Source: Candidatus Zixiibacteriota bacterium (lineage in GTDB: Bacteria; Zixibacteria; MSB-5A5; GN15; FEB-12). From it: DNA of 64,000 bases. The translations under genes were made by a program, and so were the position numbers. Shown here piece by piece: positions 34,315-43,955 of the stretch. Location of the stretch: contig JACZXB010000004.1 in assembly GCA_022571845.1 (NCBI GenBank), positions 1 to 64,000 on the forward strand, written 5' to 3'. The notes under the pieces were generated by a model. It had not been told where the DNA came from, ran no database searches, and saw only the letters and a program-made list of their open reading frames with translations. Position 1 is the stretch's first letter. Every line of letters starts with the position of its first letter.

Positions 34315-35382
34315 ATGATGAAAAAGCAAGTTGTCTCCTTAGCCGTCTTAACCGCTTTTTTTCTGGCTGGATGTGCTCAAGAGAGAAGCTCTCCTGTCAG
34401 TTCAGAAAACAACACCCCTCAGATCGAAGAAATTCCATCCGACGTTAGTATTCTTCTCGATCAGTATGCAGTAGAAGAAGAAATTGATATTTCCGAAATA
34501 GCCCAGTTACCGGCCGACTTTGATAACTCAATGCTGTCGGATTCTATGTATGATTTCTACATCGTAACATTTTTGTGGGGAAAATTGTCGCATACATCTC
34601 CTCCGACTGACCTGATTACCGACTGGAGCGGCTCACTCTCTGTCAACGGACCATCAAAAGTTTTTGCCTTGCTTCCGATCAATTTTGAACATAACGAAGA
34701 CTCTCTGATACCTGAGGACCAACCCTTTGGAGAGATGTGGGCCTCATCGACCCAAAATGATTTCGATGGAATTCTGTTTCTGGTTCTCTACGATAAGATT
34801 ACGCCCACTTTTGCACCGCAAATTCTTACCTTTGATACTAATCCTATCGAACTTCAATTTGATTTTCAGCAGTTAATACACATGCAGGCATTTTACCAGG
34901 TCGACAGTGTCAATAGTGTTGCTGTTAGTTCTCAAAGAATACGGCCGGTAGTCTGTCCCGAAGGTCATTTTGCCGGCAGCTGGATAAAGGCTGACAGCTC
35001 GCAAAGTCATGGTAGTTTTGAAGGTCTTTGGTTTAGTCATGCAGGAGATACTGTCGGCTACCTTAACGGAATTTTCTGGACCAATGAAGAGGGGCATGGT
35101 CTTCTGGCAGGCGAAGTTTCAGGATACTATTCTGACCAGGTGATTATAGAACTGTACGGCACCTGGTTCTATGACGATTATAGATTGTGCCCCATTTGTG
35201 GAATGGGACACGGCCAATTTAAAGGACATTTCTCGTTCTTAGAGAATGACGTAGTTGGCTATTTCAAGGGAGAATTCGGCAATTTCGAATTACCACCAAA
35301 TGACCAGATCATGCCTTTCCACGGAAGATGGCACTTTAACTGTGTTCACATTATGACATATGACTTTCCAACTTCACTTTAG
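34315..35382 (+). CDS. Lipoprotein of unknown function
   Basis: 355 residues with a lipoprotein signal peptide: MMKKQ..., lipobox FLAGC with Cys20. The mature domain is not recognised. The second half (~215-350) has repeated GxxxG/W-rich turns such as GHFAGSW, GSFEGLWF, GYLNGIFW, GLLAGEVSGYY, GQFKGHFSF and GYFKGEFG, an internal beta-repeat with ~20-residue spacing suggesting a beta-meander or barrel. RBS AAGGAG lies 8 nt before ATG 34315, and a good terminator follows. It is a single-gene transcript. Confidence 0.8.
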   Translation: MMKKQVVSLAVLTAFFLAGCAQERSSPVSSENNTPQIEEIPSDVSILLDQYAVEEEIDISEIAQLPADFDNSMLSDSMYDFYIVTFLWGKLSHTSPPTDLITDWSGSLSVNGPSKVFALLPINFEHNEDSLIPEDQPFGEMWASSTQNDFDGILFLVLYDKITPTFAPQILTFDTNPIELQFDFQQLIHMQAFYQVDSVNSVAVSSQRIRPVVCPEGHFAGSWIKADSSQSHGSFEGLWFSHAGDTVGYLNGIFWTNEEGHGLLAGEVSGYYSDQVIIELYGTWFYDDYRLCPICGMGHGQFKGHFSFLENDVVGYFKGEFGNFELPPNDQIMPFHGRWHFNCVHIMTYDFPTSL

Positions 35383-35417
35383 TCTCTCCTGTTTGCCAAA
35401 CTGAATTGATAATTGAC

Positions 35418-35442
35418 AAGCCCGCTCTTAGGCGGGCTTTTT
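35418..35442 (+). terminator. Intrinsic terminator after the lipoprotein gene
   Basis: Stem AAGCCCGC (35418-35425) and GCGGGCTT (35432-35439), a 6-nt loop, then a T run. Confidence 0.88.
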
Positions 35443-35492
35443 GTTAACCCTTATATGGAACAAATAACTCAATCATTTCGTTAATAATTCAA

Positions 35493-36611
35493 ATGGCCTT
35501 AACTTGTAAAACCAAATTCAATTTCAGACTTATCTCACTACTCGCTATTATATTATCAATAACTATCTTTAATGCGAGCGCCCAGCGAGCCGAGTTAGGA
35601 ATTCTGGGGAAACCTGCACCGTCTTGGATTGTTGATAACTGGACAAACCTCCCAGCTGATGCTGAATCTATCAATGTCAGTGATTACCGGGGTAAAGTTA
35701 TCTATCTTTATTGTTTTCAGTCCTGGTGCCCCGGTTGCCACAAGTACGGTTTCCCGACACTTCAAAAATTAATTGCCTCCTATAAAAATAATAAGGACGT
35801 AGAGTTTGTGGCGGTGCAGACTACTTTTGAAGGCTATCATACCAACACTTTCGAAAGCGCCCAACGGACAGCAAAGCAATATGAGCTTAATATACCGATT
35901 GGTCATAGCGGCACAGCTGGAAAACGCTCACAACTGATGCGCGACTACCGCACCGGCGGCACTCCCTGGACAATCATCATCGACCAAGCAGGTGTTGTGC
36001 AATATAACGATTTTCATATAAAAGTCGCTCAGGCTACTGACTTGATTGATAAACTCATTCTCAATGAGGAAAAACCAGTGGATAATATAAATTCGACTAT
36101 GCCTCTTTCGCGCGGTGGCCGCGATATGATTGGAAAGAAGTTTGATATATCTGAACTTCAATTTACAAACGAAAACAATGCGTTTAAACTTGCAGGAAAA
36201 GTGTCACTTATCCGCTGGTGGACAGACACCTGCCCGTTCTGTTCGGCCTCACTTCCGGCAATCGAAAATCTAAGAGAGACATTTGCAGCAGACGCTTTTC
36301 AAACGCTGGCAGTCTACCATCCTAAACCACCACGAGCGGTCGAAACCAAAGATATCTTAAGCACTGCCAAAACACTTGGCTATACTGGCGATGTTGCCAT
36401 TGACATAAACTGGGACGTGCTTACTAACAATTATCTTTCTACTGGTGACCGTTCGGCAACCAGTGTCAGTTTTATACTCGACCAGCAGGGCATTGTCAGA
36501 TTCGTGCATCCCGGTCCGGAGTTTCAAAAGAGTGCTGACCTGGGCAAGACCCAGGAAAATAAAGATTACCAGGACATAAAATCAGCTATTGAATTTCTAC
36601 TCAGAGAATAA
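35493..36611 (+). CDS. Secreted protein with two tandem thioredoxin (TlpA-like) domains
   Basis: 372 residues with an N-terminal signal peptide (~12-31). Domain 1 has QSWCPGCHKYGFP (C79/C82) and TGGTPWTIIID with the cis-Pro. Domain 2 has TDTCPFCSASLP (C247/C250), then the SVSFILD region. Both active sites are intact CxxC, so it is a double redox protein of the TlpA/ResA/AhpC-TSA type, probably periplasmic. The pairing could let one domain reduce the other, which is inferred. It is convergent with the symporter gene, separated by 1 nt. Confidence 0.87.
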   Translation: MALTCKTKFNFRLISLLAIILSITIFNASAQRAELGILGKPAPSWIVDNWTNLPADAESINVSDYRGKVIYLYCFQSWCPGCHKYGFPTLQKLIASYKNNKDVEFVAVQTTFEGYHTNTFESAQRTAKQYELNIPIGHSGTAGKRSQLMRDYRTGGTPWTIIIDQAGVVQYNDFHIKVAQATDLIDKLILNEEKPVDNINSTMPLSRGGRDMIGKKFDISELQFTNENNAFKLAGKVSLIRWWTDTCPFCSASLPAIENLRETFAADAFQTLAVYHPKPPRAVETKDILSTAKTLGYTGDVAIDINWDVLTNNYLSTGDRSATSVSFILDQQGIVRFVHPGPEFQKSADLGKTQENKDYQDIKSAIEFLLRE

Positions 36612-36612
36612 T

Positions 36613-37947
36613 TTAAATACCCATCCGCCTGTAATAGTCTTTTAAGGCCTCGATTACTTTGCGTGACAGCAGCAGTGTTGATATCAAAGTCGGCACAGCC
36701 ATAAATGCAAAACAAGTATCTATTATATTTATGACAGTATCTTCTGTTAAGTAGGCCGCCACCGGCAAAGTTAACAAATAGGGATAGATATACCACTGTC
36801 CTCTTATGTTACCGAAAAGATATTTGGCGCATTTCAGACCATAGTACGAATAAGAAATCATGGTAGATATCGCAAACAGCGATACTATAAGTACCAGAAT
36901 AGGCTTGCCAAAGCCCGGCATGGCTGTTGCAAAAGCATTGGCTGTCATCACCACCCCATCGCTTTCGGCACTTACCCCGGTGCTCAAAATTACCAGGGCC
37001 GTCAGGGTGCAGACGATATTAGTATCAATGAACGGTCCCATCATGGCGACCAGGCCTTCGCGAACCGGCTCTTTGGTTTTGGCGGCGCCATGCGCCATCG
37101 GTGCGGTGCCGATTCCGGCTTCGTTTGAGAATGCTGCACGTTTTATGCCGGTTACCAGAACTTTGCTAAAGGCAACTCCGGCCGCGCCGCCAACTACTGC
37201 TTCCTGACCAAAGGCAGATTTGACAATCGTAAGCAGAATTTCCGGCACCATCGCGGCGTTTAACAAAACTATATAAAGCGCTGTCACAAAATAAAGTATA
37301 GCCATCACCGGCACCAGTCGCGCGGTGACTTTGCCAACCCGCACTATGCCGCCAATAATAACAATGCCGACAATTATCATGGAAATAACGCCTATGCCAA
37401 TTCGAATGGTGGTGTCATCGCCTGCTACTATGGCCGCTAATTGATTGACCTGATAAAGCGCCAGACATCCGACCATACCGCAGACAGCAAAGACGATCGC
37501 CAGCGGCTTGAAAGCTTTGCCAAGGCCGACCTCGATAAAATACATCGGTCCGCCCTGTTCGATGCCGTCTTCGTCTTTTTTGCGATACATACACGAGAGG
37601 GTACAGGTGAAAAACTTAGTGGCCATGCCAATTAAGCCCGCTATCCACATCCAGAAAATCGCCCCGGGACCGCCAACCGAAATCGCCAGCGCCACTCCCG
37701 CGATATTGCCCATTCCGATTGTAGCCGAAAGAGCAGAAGTCAGGGCTTGAAAATGGGTAATCTCCCCCGGGTCATCAGGGTTATCGTATTTACCGCGCAA
37801 TATCTCTATGGCGTGGCGAAGCGCTCTGAACGGCAGGAATTTTGAACTGATTGTAAAATATATACCGGATGATACTAATAGAACTACCAGCGGTAAGCCC
37901 CAGGCGATGTCAACTGCACTTGACCAGAAATCTGCGAAGGCCTGCAA
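36613..37947 (-). CDS. Sodium:alanine symporter family protein (AGCS)
   Basis: A 444-residue secondary transporter that imports alanine or glycine with Na+. Signatures: FQALTSALSATIGMGNIAGVALAIS, GPGAIFWMWIAGLIGMATKF, EQGGPMYFIE, and AFSNEAGIGTAPMAHGAAK. About 10-11 membrane helices are present and length is usual for the family. It is a single gene; the 3' end abuts the thioredoxin protein gene. Confidence 0.94.
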   Translation of the reverse strand: MQAFADFWSSAVDIAWGLPLVVLLVSSGIYFTISSKFLPFRALRHAIEILRGKYDNPDDPGEITHFQALTSALSATIGMGNIAGVALAISVGGPGAIFWMWIAGLIGMATKFFTCTLSCMYRKKDEDGIEQGGPMYFIEVGLGKAFKPLAIVFAVCGMVGCLALYQVNQLAAIVAGDDTTIRIGIGVISMIIVGIVIIGGIVRVGKVTARLVPVMAILYFVTALYIVLLNAAMVPEILLTIVKSAFGQEAVVGGAAGVAFSKVLVTGIKRAAFSNEAGIGTAPMAHGAAKTKEPVREGLVAMMGPFIDTNIVCTLTALVILSTGVSAESDGVVMTANAFATAMPGFGKPILVLIVSLFAISTMISYSYYGLKCAKYLFGNIRGQWYIYPYLLTLPVAAYLTEDTVINIIDTCFAFMAVPTLISTLLLSRKVIEALKDYYRRMGI

Positions 37948-38042
37948 ATAATATCCTTTTTAGTTAACCGGTTAGATTGGCAATGTGAGAGTCTACGAAA
38001 TTTTTTGAGTCAGGACAACCGAAAAGTTTTGTACTTAGATTG

Positions 38043-38243
38043 GTCATTGCGAGGAGCGAAGCGACGCGGCAATCTCACTCTTTAGCATAACAAAAGAATC
38101 CCAAATCTGTCATTCCCGCGTCTGCGGGAATCCAGCCGCCTAATATTTGAAAATAAATTTGACATAGGCGAAAGTATTGCTCATTTGAGCGTCGTACTGA
38201 GCGGACAAAGTCCCGAGTGTAGCCGAGGGAGTCGAAGTATGAC
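38043..38243. repeat. Cluster of repeat families A, C and B
   Basis: Family A is at 38043-38076 (GTCATTGCGAGGAGCGAAGC...GCAATCTC). Family C is at 38109-38135 (GTCATTCCCGCG/TGCGGGAATCCAG). Family B is at 38191-38243 (GTCGTACTGAGCGGACAAAG...GAGTCGAAGTATGAC). The gap between the symporter gene and the next gene contains nothing else. Confidence 0.85.
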
Positions 38244-38252
38244 GTTGTATCT

Positions 38253-38777
38253 TTAGTCTTTAATTACCCACCAATGATCGTCTATAGCATATCCTCTCCA
38301 ACCGCCATCCCTAAAGCATTCTTCAGGATCATCAGATGAACAATAAGCTAAAGCAGTATGCTTTACCGGAAATCCACCTCCCCACCAGTATATGACTTTG
38401 ATATTTTCATTTTCCATTCTATATGGATGTATCGCATATCCATTCCAACTGGACTTCGGATACTTTCCACTTATTTGGTACTCATGTATTTCACTTTCGA
38501 GTTGTGGAATAACAGAATGGAAGTAGGTGTTTCTAGCCCAACTACCAACTATGAAGGGAGTGAAAAAAGCAATGCAACACACCAAAAGTGGAAGCAGGGC
38601 GTACCAACGCTTTATTTTCCAGGAACGCTTTAAATATACGATGGATAAGACAAAACAAATAAGCAAAATGAGGATAAATCTGACAGAAAGAAATTGAAGA
38701 ATAACTGATTCTTTGAATCTGAAGAATCCAACGATAATCGTAAACGCGAAACAAAGTATGTATATGGTGATGGCCAA
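38253..38777 (-). CDS. Small membrane protein of unknown function
   Basis: 174 residues with three predicted membrane helices in the first ~80 residues (AITIYILCFAFTIIVGF, FLSVRFILILLICFVLSIVY, WYALLPLLVCCIAFFTPFI). An extracytoplasmic C-terminal domain of ~90 residues is rich in Trp/Tyr (YWWGGGFPVKHT, WRGYAIDDHWWVI). No family is recognised. Its sequence and low GC look unlike neighbouring housekeeping genes. It is surrounded by repeats, so transfer is possible but unproven. Confidence 0.68.
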   Translation of the reverse strand: MAITIYILCFAFTIIVGFFRFKESVILQFLSVRFILILLICFVLSIVYLKRSWKIKRWYALLPLLVCCIAFFTPFIVGSWARNTYFHSVIPQLESEIHEYQISGKYPKSSWNGYAIHPYRMENENIKVIYWWGGGFPVKHTALAYCSSDDPEECFRDGGWRGYAIDDHWWVIKD

Positions 38778-38858
38778 TATATTTATCCCTCTTTATTTTA
38801 TTATCGGAATAAACAATAATTAGCTTGAGCCTACTTCGGGCTGATGATATTAGGCCCC

Positions 38859-38891
38859 TACTTCTCCTCTGCCAACTTCTTCCTGAGAGCT
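38859..38891 (-). repeat. Duplicate of the last codons of rarA
   Basis: 33 nt matching 39211-39243 (rarA 3' end) with one mismatch (A for G). In the copy the rarA stop TAA becomes TAG. The two copies are direct repeats with a 319-bp block between them. Confidence 0.9.
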
Positions 38892-38895
38892 CTTG

Positions 38896-39204
38896 TGGGC
38901 GGCAGACGTCTCGTCTGCCCCTTTAACGAACTATTCCACAGCTACGAACCCATTGAATTTGCTCATGATGACGAAATAAAACGGCTCCATTATTGTGCTC
39001 TGTTTTCGGTATCGTCATTGCGAGGAGTCCCGATTTCAATCGGGATGACGCGGCAATCTCGCCTTTGTCGAAACCACACCAAGGAGGCGGGTTTCGACCT
39101 ACTCACACAACGTCATACTGAGCCTGCTATAGTCCCGAACGAAGCCGAGGGGTCGAAGTATGACACGAAAAAAGATGGATCCCGGATCAAGTCCGGGATG
39201 ACGG
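38896..39204. repeat. Block of five palindromic repeats inserted after rarA
   Basis: In order: family F at 38896-38929 (GTGGGCGGCAGAC...GTCTGCCCCTTTAA), family A at 39014-39060, family D at 39067-39098 (GTCGAAACC...GGTTTCGAC with loop ACACCAAGGAGGC), family B at 39112-39164 and family C at 39172-39204. No gene is present. Confidence 0.85.
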
Positions 39205-39209
39205 ATGCC

Positions 39210-40547
39210 TTACTTCTCCTCTGCCAGCTTCTTCCTGAGAGCTTTATACTTGTTCAAATACTCGACCAGCCTGCTCTCGCGGCCGACGTCTTTGGGATGG
39301 AAGTACTCGCGGCCTTTTAGTTCATCAGGAAAATACTGCTGGTCGGTGATGGCTTCTTCGTATTCGTGAGCGTACTTGTAATCCTTGCCATAGCCGAGAG
39401 CTTTCATCAGCTTTGTCGGGGCGTTGCGGATATCAAGAGGCACCGGCAGCGAACCTTTTTCTTGGGCGTCATCCATCGCCTTACTGAAGGCGGTGTATAT
39501 AGAATTCGATTTTGGCGCACAGGCCATATAGACCACCGCCTGGGCAATGGCCAGTTCTCCTTCGGGCGAACCTAAGAAAAGATAGGAGTCACGGGCATTG
39601 AGTGTAAGTGTCAAGGCATAGGGGTCGGCCAGTCCGATATCTTCAGAGGCAAAGCGCACTAAGCGGCGAATTATATATTTCGGGTCTTCGCCGCCGTCAA
39701 GCATCCTTGCTAACCAGTAGAGCGATGCATCCGGGTCGCCGCCGCGAATTGTTTTATGTAACGCCGAAATAAGATTAAAATGGGCCTCGCCCGATTTGTC
39801 ATACAGCGAAAAACTCCGCTGCGAAATGACTTTGAGATTTTCGTGAGTTACTTTTCCATTATCCCCCACAAAATCTGCCGCCAGTTCTAAAAGTGTCAGG
39901 GCTTTGCGGGCGTCGCCGTCAGCTGCTGTTGCCATCGCTTCGATTACGTCATCGGCTATTTTTATTTTCTGGTCGCCTATCCCCCGCTCTTTATCGCTCA
40001 GCGCACTTTTGATTATCTCTTTTAACGAATCGTTGGACAACCTCTCCAGCACATAAATCCGAACGCGCGACATGAGCGCCGAGATAACTTCAAATGACGG
40101 GTTCTCGGTGGTCGCTCCTATCAAGACGATATCCCCTTTTTCGACATACGGCAGAAAAGCATCCTGCTGGGCTTTGTTGAAACGGTGGATTTCATCGACA
40201 AAGATGTAAGTCCGTTTGCCGCTCAGTTTGAAATAGCCGTCGGCTTTGGATATCACTGCTTTGATTTCTTTAATACTCGAGGACACCGCCGAAAATGGCA
40301 CAAACTGTCCCTTGGTGCTTTTTGAAATCAATCTTGCTAGAGTAGTTTTGCCGGAGCCGGGCGGCCCCCAGAAAATCAGCGAACCGACATTGTCGGTTTC
40401 AATTGCTTTACGAAGCGGCGTACCTTTGCCGACAATTTTTTCCTGCCCGACGAAATCATCAAGCGTCTGCGGCCGCATCCGGTCAGCCAGTGGCACCGTT
40501 TTTATGTTTTCTTTTGATTGGTCTTTGTCCTGTTCAAACAGCTCCAT
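39210..40547 (-). CDS. rarA: Replication-associated recombination protein A (AAA+ ATPase)
   Basis: A RarA/MgsA/WRNIP1-family clamp-loader-like ATPase that acts at stalled forks. Walker A GPPGSGKT (~61-68 from the ATG at 40547), Walker [19 protein letters not shown], sensor 1 [11 protein letters not shown], and the RarA-specific C-terminal part [21 protein letters not shown] and [16 protein letters not shown] are visible. The frame is open to 40679, but homologues start close to MELFEQ, so ATG 40547 is preferred. The last 11 codons are duplicated downstream at 38859-38891. Confidence 0.94.
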   Translation of the reverse strand: MELFEQDKDQSKENIKTVPLADRMRPQTLDDFVGQEKIVGKGTPLRKAIETDNVGSLIFWGPPGSGKTTLARLISKSTKGQFVPFSAVSSSIKEIKAVISKADGYFKLSGKRTYIFVDEIHRFNKAQQDAFLPYVEKGDIVLIGATTENPSFEVISALMSRVRIYVLERLSNDSLKEIIKSALSDKERGIGDQKIKIADDVIEAMATAADGDARKALTLLELAADFVGDNGKVTHENLKVISQRSFSLYDKSGEAHFNLISALHKTIRGGDPDASLYWLARMLDGGEDPKYIIRRLVRFASEDIGLADPYALTLTLNARDSYLFLGSPEGELAIAQAVVYMACAPKSNSIYTAFSKAMDDAQEKGSLPVPLDIRNAPTKLMKALGYGKDYKYAHEYEEAITDQQYFPDELKGREYFHPKDVGRESRLVEYLNKYKALRKKLAEEK

Positions 40548-40716
40548 ATGGGCAATATAGCAGGGCAGCGAAACAGATGGAATCACAAAAGTAGGTATGT
40601 CAACCTGAGCGTAGTCGAAGGCATGCCACCAAGGTCGATTATTCTGTATTATTATTGCATTTTTTTTGGAAATTGTCATATATTTACGTGTAGCGATCTA
40701 AAACACATGGTGTCAT

Positions 40717-42283
40717 ATGTTGCAGTCAAAAATCAGATACAAGGCCGTCGTTTTTGTCATTTCGTTTTGCTTTGCTGTAGCTGGTAATAATTGCAAAGCC
40801 GAGTCCTGGATGGATTCTGTAGATATTCTATTTCATTTCCATGGGACTACAGATTCTTCTCTCATCGGAACTAGGGTAAAAGCATTAGGAGATATCAACA
40901 ATGATGGCTTTGATGATATAGCGTTCAATTCAAGATCTCCTATAGGAGCTTATATTTTTTATGGAAGTAATTCTCCTGATTCCACTCCAGATTTATTTAT
41001 TAGAGGCGGTGTATCAGGAGACAAGATGCTTGATTTTACTGGAGACAATATTGCTGACTTAGTCACAGTTTGGGCATCGCAGGAAAAAGTGTTTCTTTAC
41101 AGAGGCTACAATGACTCCCTTGAGGGTGTAGCCAGTGACTCGATAGCACCTGATAGCGGTACATTCCTTTTCGGTAGTTCGGCTGCCTCTGGGCTTGTTT
41201 CTGATGATAATATAGCTGATTTATTGGTCAGAGATATCAATAATCCCGGAGGCGGAAAACTCTATTATTATGAAAACCCGTTCACAACAGATAAAGCCTC
41301 CGATTGGACATTTGAAATTAGTGACCTTTCTCACTCTATTTTCTCGATCGCTATGGTAGATTTTAATGGTGACTCTTATCAAGATGCAATAATTGCTCTT
41401 AAAGCGGACATGGACACGATTAGCTATGTGTATATATTTTTAGGTCCGCAGTTTTCAGATAGTCCTAATGTAGTGTTAACAGCTCCACCAGGATTTGAAT
41501 CTCTTGACCAAGAGAGATTTGGGGACGCCGTGTTCAATATCGGAGATGTTAATGGCGATAACTGGGAAGATTTAGCAATTATATTCCACTCAAGGGTCTT
41601 GATATATTTGTGTGGTCCAGGCGCAGATTCTCTGTACGATTTTTATCTTCTGGGTGGAGCCAAATCCATGTCATCTGCTGGCGATGTTAATGGGGATGGA
41701 GCTAATGATATAATTGCTGGAGATGGTCGTACTTTACATGGAGCAGTTGATATTTACCTGGGTGGAAGGAACTTTGACATTTACTCCGATAAATCTATTG
41801 TCAGATCAGATCTCCCCCCCCTTGTTCTTAAATCGCATTGGTTATGACGTTTCTTCGGCCGGTGACTTCAATAATGATGGATATGATGATATTCTATTTT
41901 CTTGTCAGAACTTCTTTGGTGGAGACCCAGGTGATGTGTTCGTCGTTTCAGGTTCCCCAAACATTACTACAGATATTGAAGATGAAGCTGAAGTAGTCCT
42001 ACCTGACCAATATGAGCTATCTCAAAATTATCCTAATCCTTTCAATCCCTCCACTACAATAGAATTTAGTTTGCCGACTCGCAGTGATGTTGCGCTGAAA
42101 GTGTTCAATGTCTTGGGTCAAGAAGTAGCTGTGCTTCTTAACAAAACCATATCGGCCGGTACATACAAAGTTATTTGGGATGGACACAATCAAAACGGCA
42201 ACGAGGTAGCTTCGGGGGTCTATTTCTATAAACTTGAGACGACTGAGTTTGTTGAGACTAAGAAGATGATATTGCTGAAGTAG
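40717..42283 (+). pseudogene. FG-GAP repeat protein with Por-type C-terminal sorting domain, frameshifted in a C8 tract
   Basis: An exported protein (signal ~8-28) with FG-GAP/VCBS-like calcium-loop units: DINNDGFDDIAF, DFNGDSYQDAII, DVNGDNWEDLAI, DVNGDGANDIIA, DFNNDGYDDILF. Its end (YELSQNYPNPFNPST...GVYFYKLETTEF) is the FlgD/Por secretion C-terminal domain of FCB bacteria. The 5' frame ends at 41847; the 3' frame (to 42283) continues after removing one base from the run of eight C at 41814-41821, giving SDLPP/LFLNRIGYDV. In the present form the sorting domain is lost. Phase variation, true decay and sequencing error are all possible. Confidence 0.8.
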
Positions 42284-42290
42284 TCCGCAT

Positions 42291-42530
42291 GTCACCCTTC
42301 GACAAGCTCAGGGCGACGCAAACGCTTTCGGCACGTCATGCTGAGCGGACGCCGTCCTGAGCATGTCGAAGGAGTCGAAGTATGACAAGGGAAAGATGGA
42401 TTCCCGACTGCTCCCCTCTTAGGGACTAAACCGGGAATGACAAATGGGACGGGAAGGCAGGGTGCCCCACCATTTATGGTGGGTTACCGTGTAATGCTCG
42501 CGCACCCCTCGACTCCACTCAGGGTGACGC
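42291..42530. repeat. Repeat cluster: families B, B, C, E, B
   Basis: B is at 42291-42317, B at 42335-42386 (GTCATGCTGAGCGGAC...GTCGAAGTATGAC), C at 42392-42442 and E at 42460-42485 (GGGTGCCCCACCATTTATGGTGGGTT). A short B form lies at 42505-42530. Confidence 0.8.
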
Positions 42531-42615
42531 AAACTCGCAGCGAAAAGCCCACTACGTGCGCCGGCGCAGAATCTGAGTCGGCACAAAAGAAAAGGCGAAC
42601 ATCTCTCCTTTACCC

Positions 42616-42644
42616 TTGACCGATAGATAGCAGAAGTATATTTT
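42616..42644 (+). promoter_or_regulatory. Possible promoter of a non-coding transcript
   Basis: TTGACC (42616-42621) and TATTTT (42639-42644) are 17 nt apart. An overlapping TATATT gives 15 nt. No protein gene begins within the next 700 nt. Confidence 0.4.
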
Positions 42645-42650
42645 CAGAGT

Positions 42651-43143
42651 ACAAACTTCACCGAACCGAATCCCCGCATATCCAAACCGCCCACCGCCCA
42701 AAATAATTTTGCCGTTTTATTTGTTTTGGAAAAATACCGGCGAAAGTCGGACTCGAGTCCCTTTGTAACAGCTACACCTTCGCTGCAAAAAGTGACAGAA
42801 CATTTTATTGAAGGGAGGGAACGCGTATGGTTGTAGCGCTCGATAAGCAGCCTTCGAGTTGACAAAATCGAGCAGGAGGAAAGTTCACCACAATCCAAAG
42901 TCGTACCGTGGTGAAATAACGCCAAAGGGCGTAATACAGGATGTTTCGCCCAAACGGCTCTTTTGAAACCTCCAAATCTTGCCGAGAAACTCCCATCCCA
43001 GTCGCCTATCATCCAAGACCAGGTGCTGGCGGCAGATTTTGAAGTTCCAGGAGACAGCCAGGAGGGAGAATCAACAGGCAATCTTAACTTGTCCGTTAAT
43101 TGCGGTTGATAGGCCCCGTAGTCAAAAGACTGCGGGGTTTTAA
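42651..43143 (+). ncRNA. Candidate structured non-coding RNA, family not recognised
   Basis: About 490 nt lie between a possible promoter and a strong terminator, with no convincing plus-strand reading frame. Stable hairpins include CCGGC-GAAA-GTCGG (42737-42750), CTCGA/TCGAG (42839-42858), TTCACCAC/GTGGTGAA (42884-42915), ACGCC-AAAG-GGCGT (42919-42932) and GGGCG/CGCCC (42927-42951), the last enclosing ACAGGATG in its loop. The two hairpins at 42919-42951 are mutually exclusive. Several GGA motifs (GGGAGGGA, AGGAGGAAAG, ACAGGATG, CCAGGAG, CCAGGAGGGA) recall CsrA-binding RNAs, but I could not match it to CsrB, 6S, tmRNA, SRP or RNase P RNA. The call rests on context and folding by eye. Confidence 0.4.
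43114..43143 (+). terminator. Strong intrinsic terminator
   Basis: CCCCGTAGTC (43114-43123), loop AAAA, GACTGCGGGG (43128-43137), then TTTTAATTT. It is plus-strand directed and has no protein gene in front of it. Confidence 0.88.
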
Positions 43144-43355
43144 TTTAGCCAACAGTGTACGGGATTTTCCCTATATACTAACCCAGTCTCAAGCCAGCTT
43201 TATAAGCCCTCTGATTGTTCAATTTATTTACAATTTTTCATGTAAGTCATTGCAGCCCAAGGGGCTAATCTGTCCGGTTCAGATATGTCCGTCTTTGGCA
43301 CTTCCGTTGCAATTCTGATGGGTGAGAAACGCCCTAGTGATAAGGACGGACTATT

Positions 43356-43583
43356 ATGAAAGTGAAATTTATACTGACAATGGATGACCTGGTTGTGGAC
43401 GACCAGAATATCGATCAGGTAGTGCTCGACTGGGAGTGCGAGGTAGACCAAAACGAGATACTTGAGCTGTCTCACCGCTGGATTACATCACGCAATTTCC
43501 TGACTACCCGGATGGTCGGACTTACCAGAGTCGGCGAATCCTCATTAACAATCGAACCAATGGACGAAGTAGAGAATGCCTGA
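43356..43583 (+). CDS. Small acidic protein of unknown function
   Basis: 75 residues (MKVKFILTMDDLVVDDQNID...), acidic, no membrane segment. AAGGA lies about 10 nt before the ATG. The stop overlaps the next gene start by 8 nt (ATGCCTGA), which supports coding. No family is recognised. It is first in a run of small genes leading to dciA-gyrB. Confidence 0.6.
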   Translation: MKVKFILTMDDLVVDDQNIDQVVLDWECEVDQNEILELSHRWITSRNFLTTRMVGLTRVGESSLTIEPMDEVENA

Positions 43584-43911
43584 TAAAGCTCTACTCGCAG
43601 AAGCGAAGAACATCTTCGACCAGGCCTCTGTCTCAATCGAGCATTACAGCGGTCTCTTGGGGCAGGTACAGCAGTTGATAGTTGATAACTTCGGCGAGAC
43701 CGGCCTTTACGCTGCCTATTTCTCGCTGGCGGCTCTGTCGCTTCTTTTGGTCTGGAAACTTATCAAGCTCTCTTTGTCCGCTTTAAAATATATGGTACTC
43801 CCGGCGGTAGGGCTGGCCGTTATCGGCGCCTTCTTTATGCCTTACTCGTTTACATCACTTCTCCCCGTAACCGCAACCGGCTGCTCTTTAGTGCTCCTAT
43901 TCAAGGGGTAA
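43576..43911 (+). CDS. Small membrane protein of unknown function
   Basis: 111 residues. An amphipathic N-terminal helix (~1-40) is followed by two to three membrane helices (LYAAYFSLAALSLLLVWKLI, YMVLPAVGLAVIGAFFMPY, ending LVLLFKG). It overlaps the preceding gene by 8 nt, so translation is probably coupled. It is unassigned. Confidence 0.62.
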   Translation: MPDKALLAEAKNIFDQASVSIEHYSGLLGQVQQLIVDNFGETGLYAAYFSLAALSLLLVWKLIKLSLSALKYMVLPAVGLAVIGAFFMPYSFTSLLPVTATGCSLVLLFKG

Positions 43912-43955
43912 GCGGCGGAGTCACTTCTTCTCTTAAACAACGATGGTAATCGAAA

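Noticed and set aside
42644-43081. Minus-strand 145-codon frame over the candidate RNA
   Set aside because: No RBS, odd composition, no recognisable domain, and it lies antisense to a region that looks like structured RNA. Kept only as an alternative to the RNA.
42651-43143. RNase P RNA, tmRNA, 6S or SRP RNA
   Set aside because: GGAGGAAAG resembles the RNase P core, but the 3' partner motif ACAGAAxCCGGC is missing and the segment is better paired as TTCACCAC/GTGGTGAA. No tmRNA or SRP core motif was found either.
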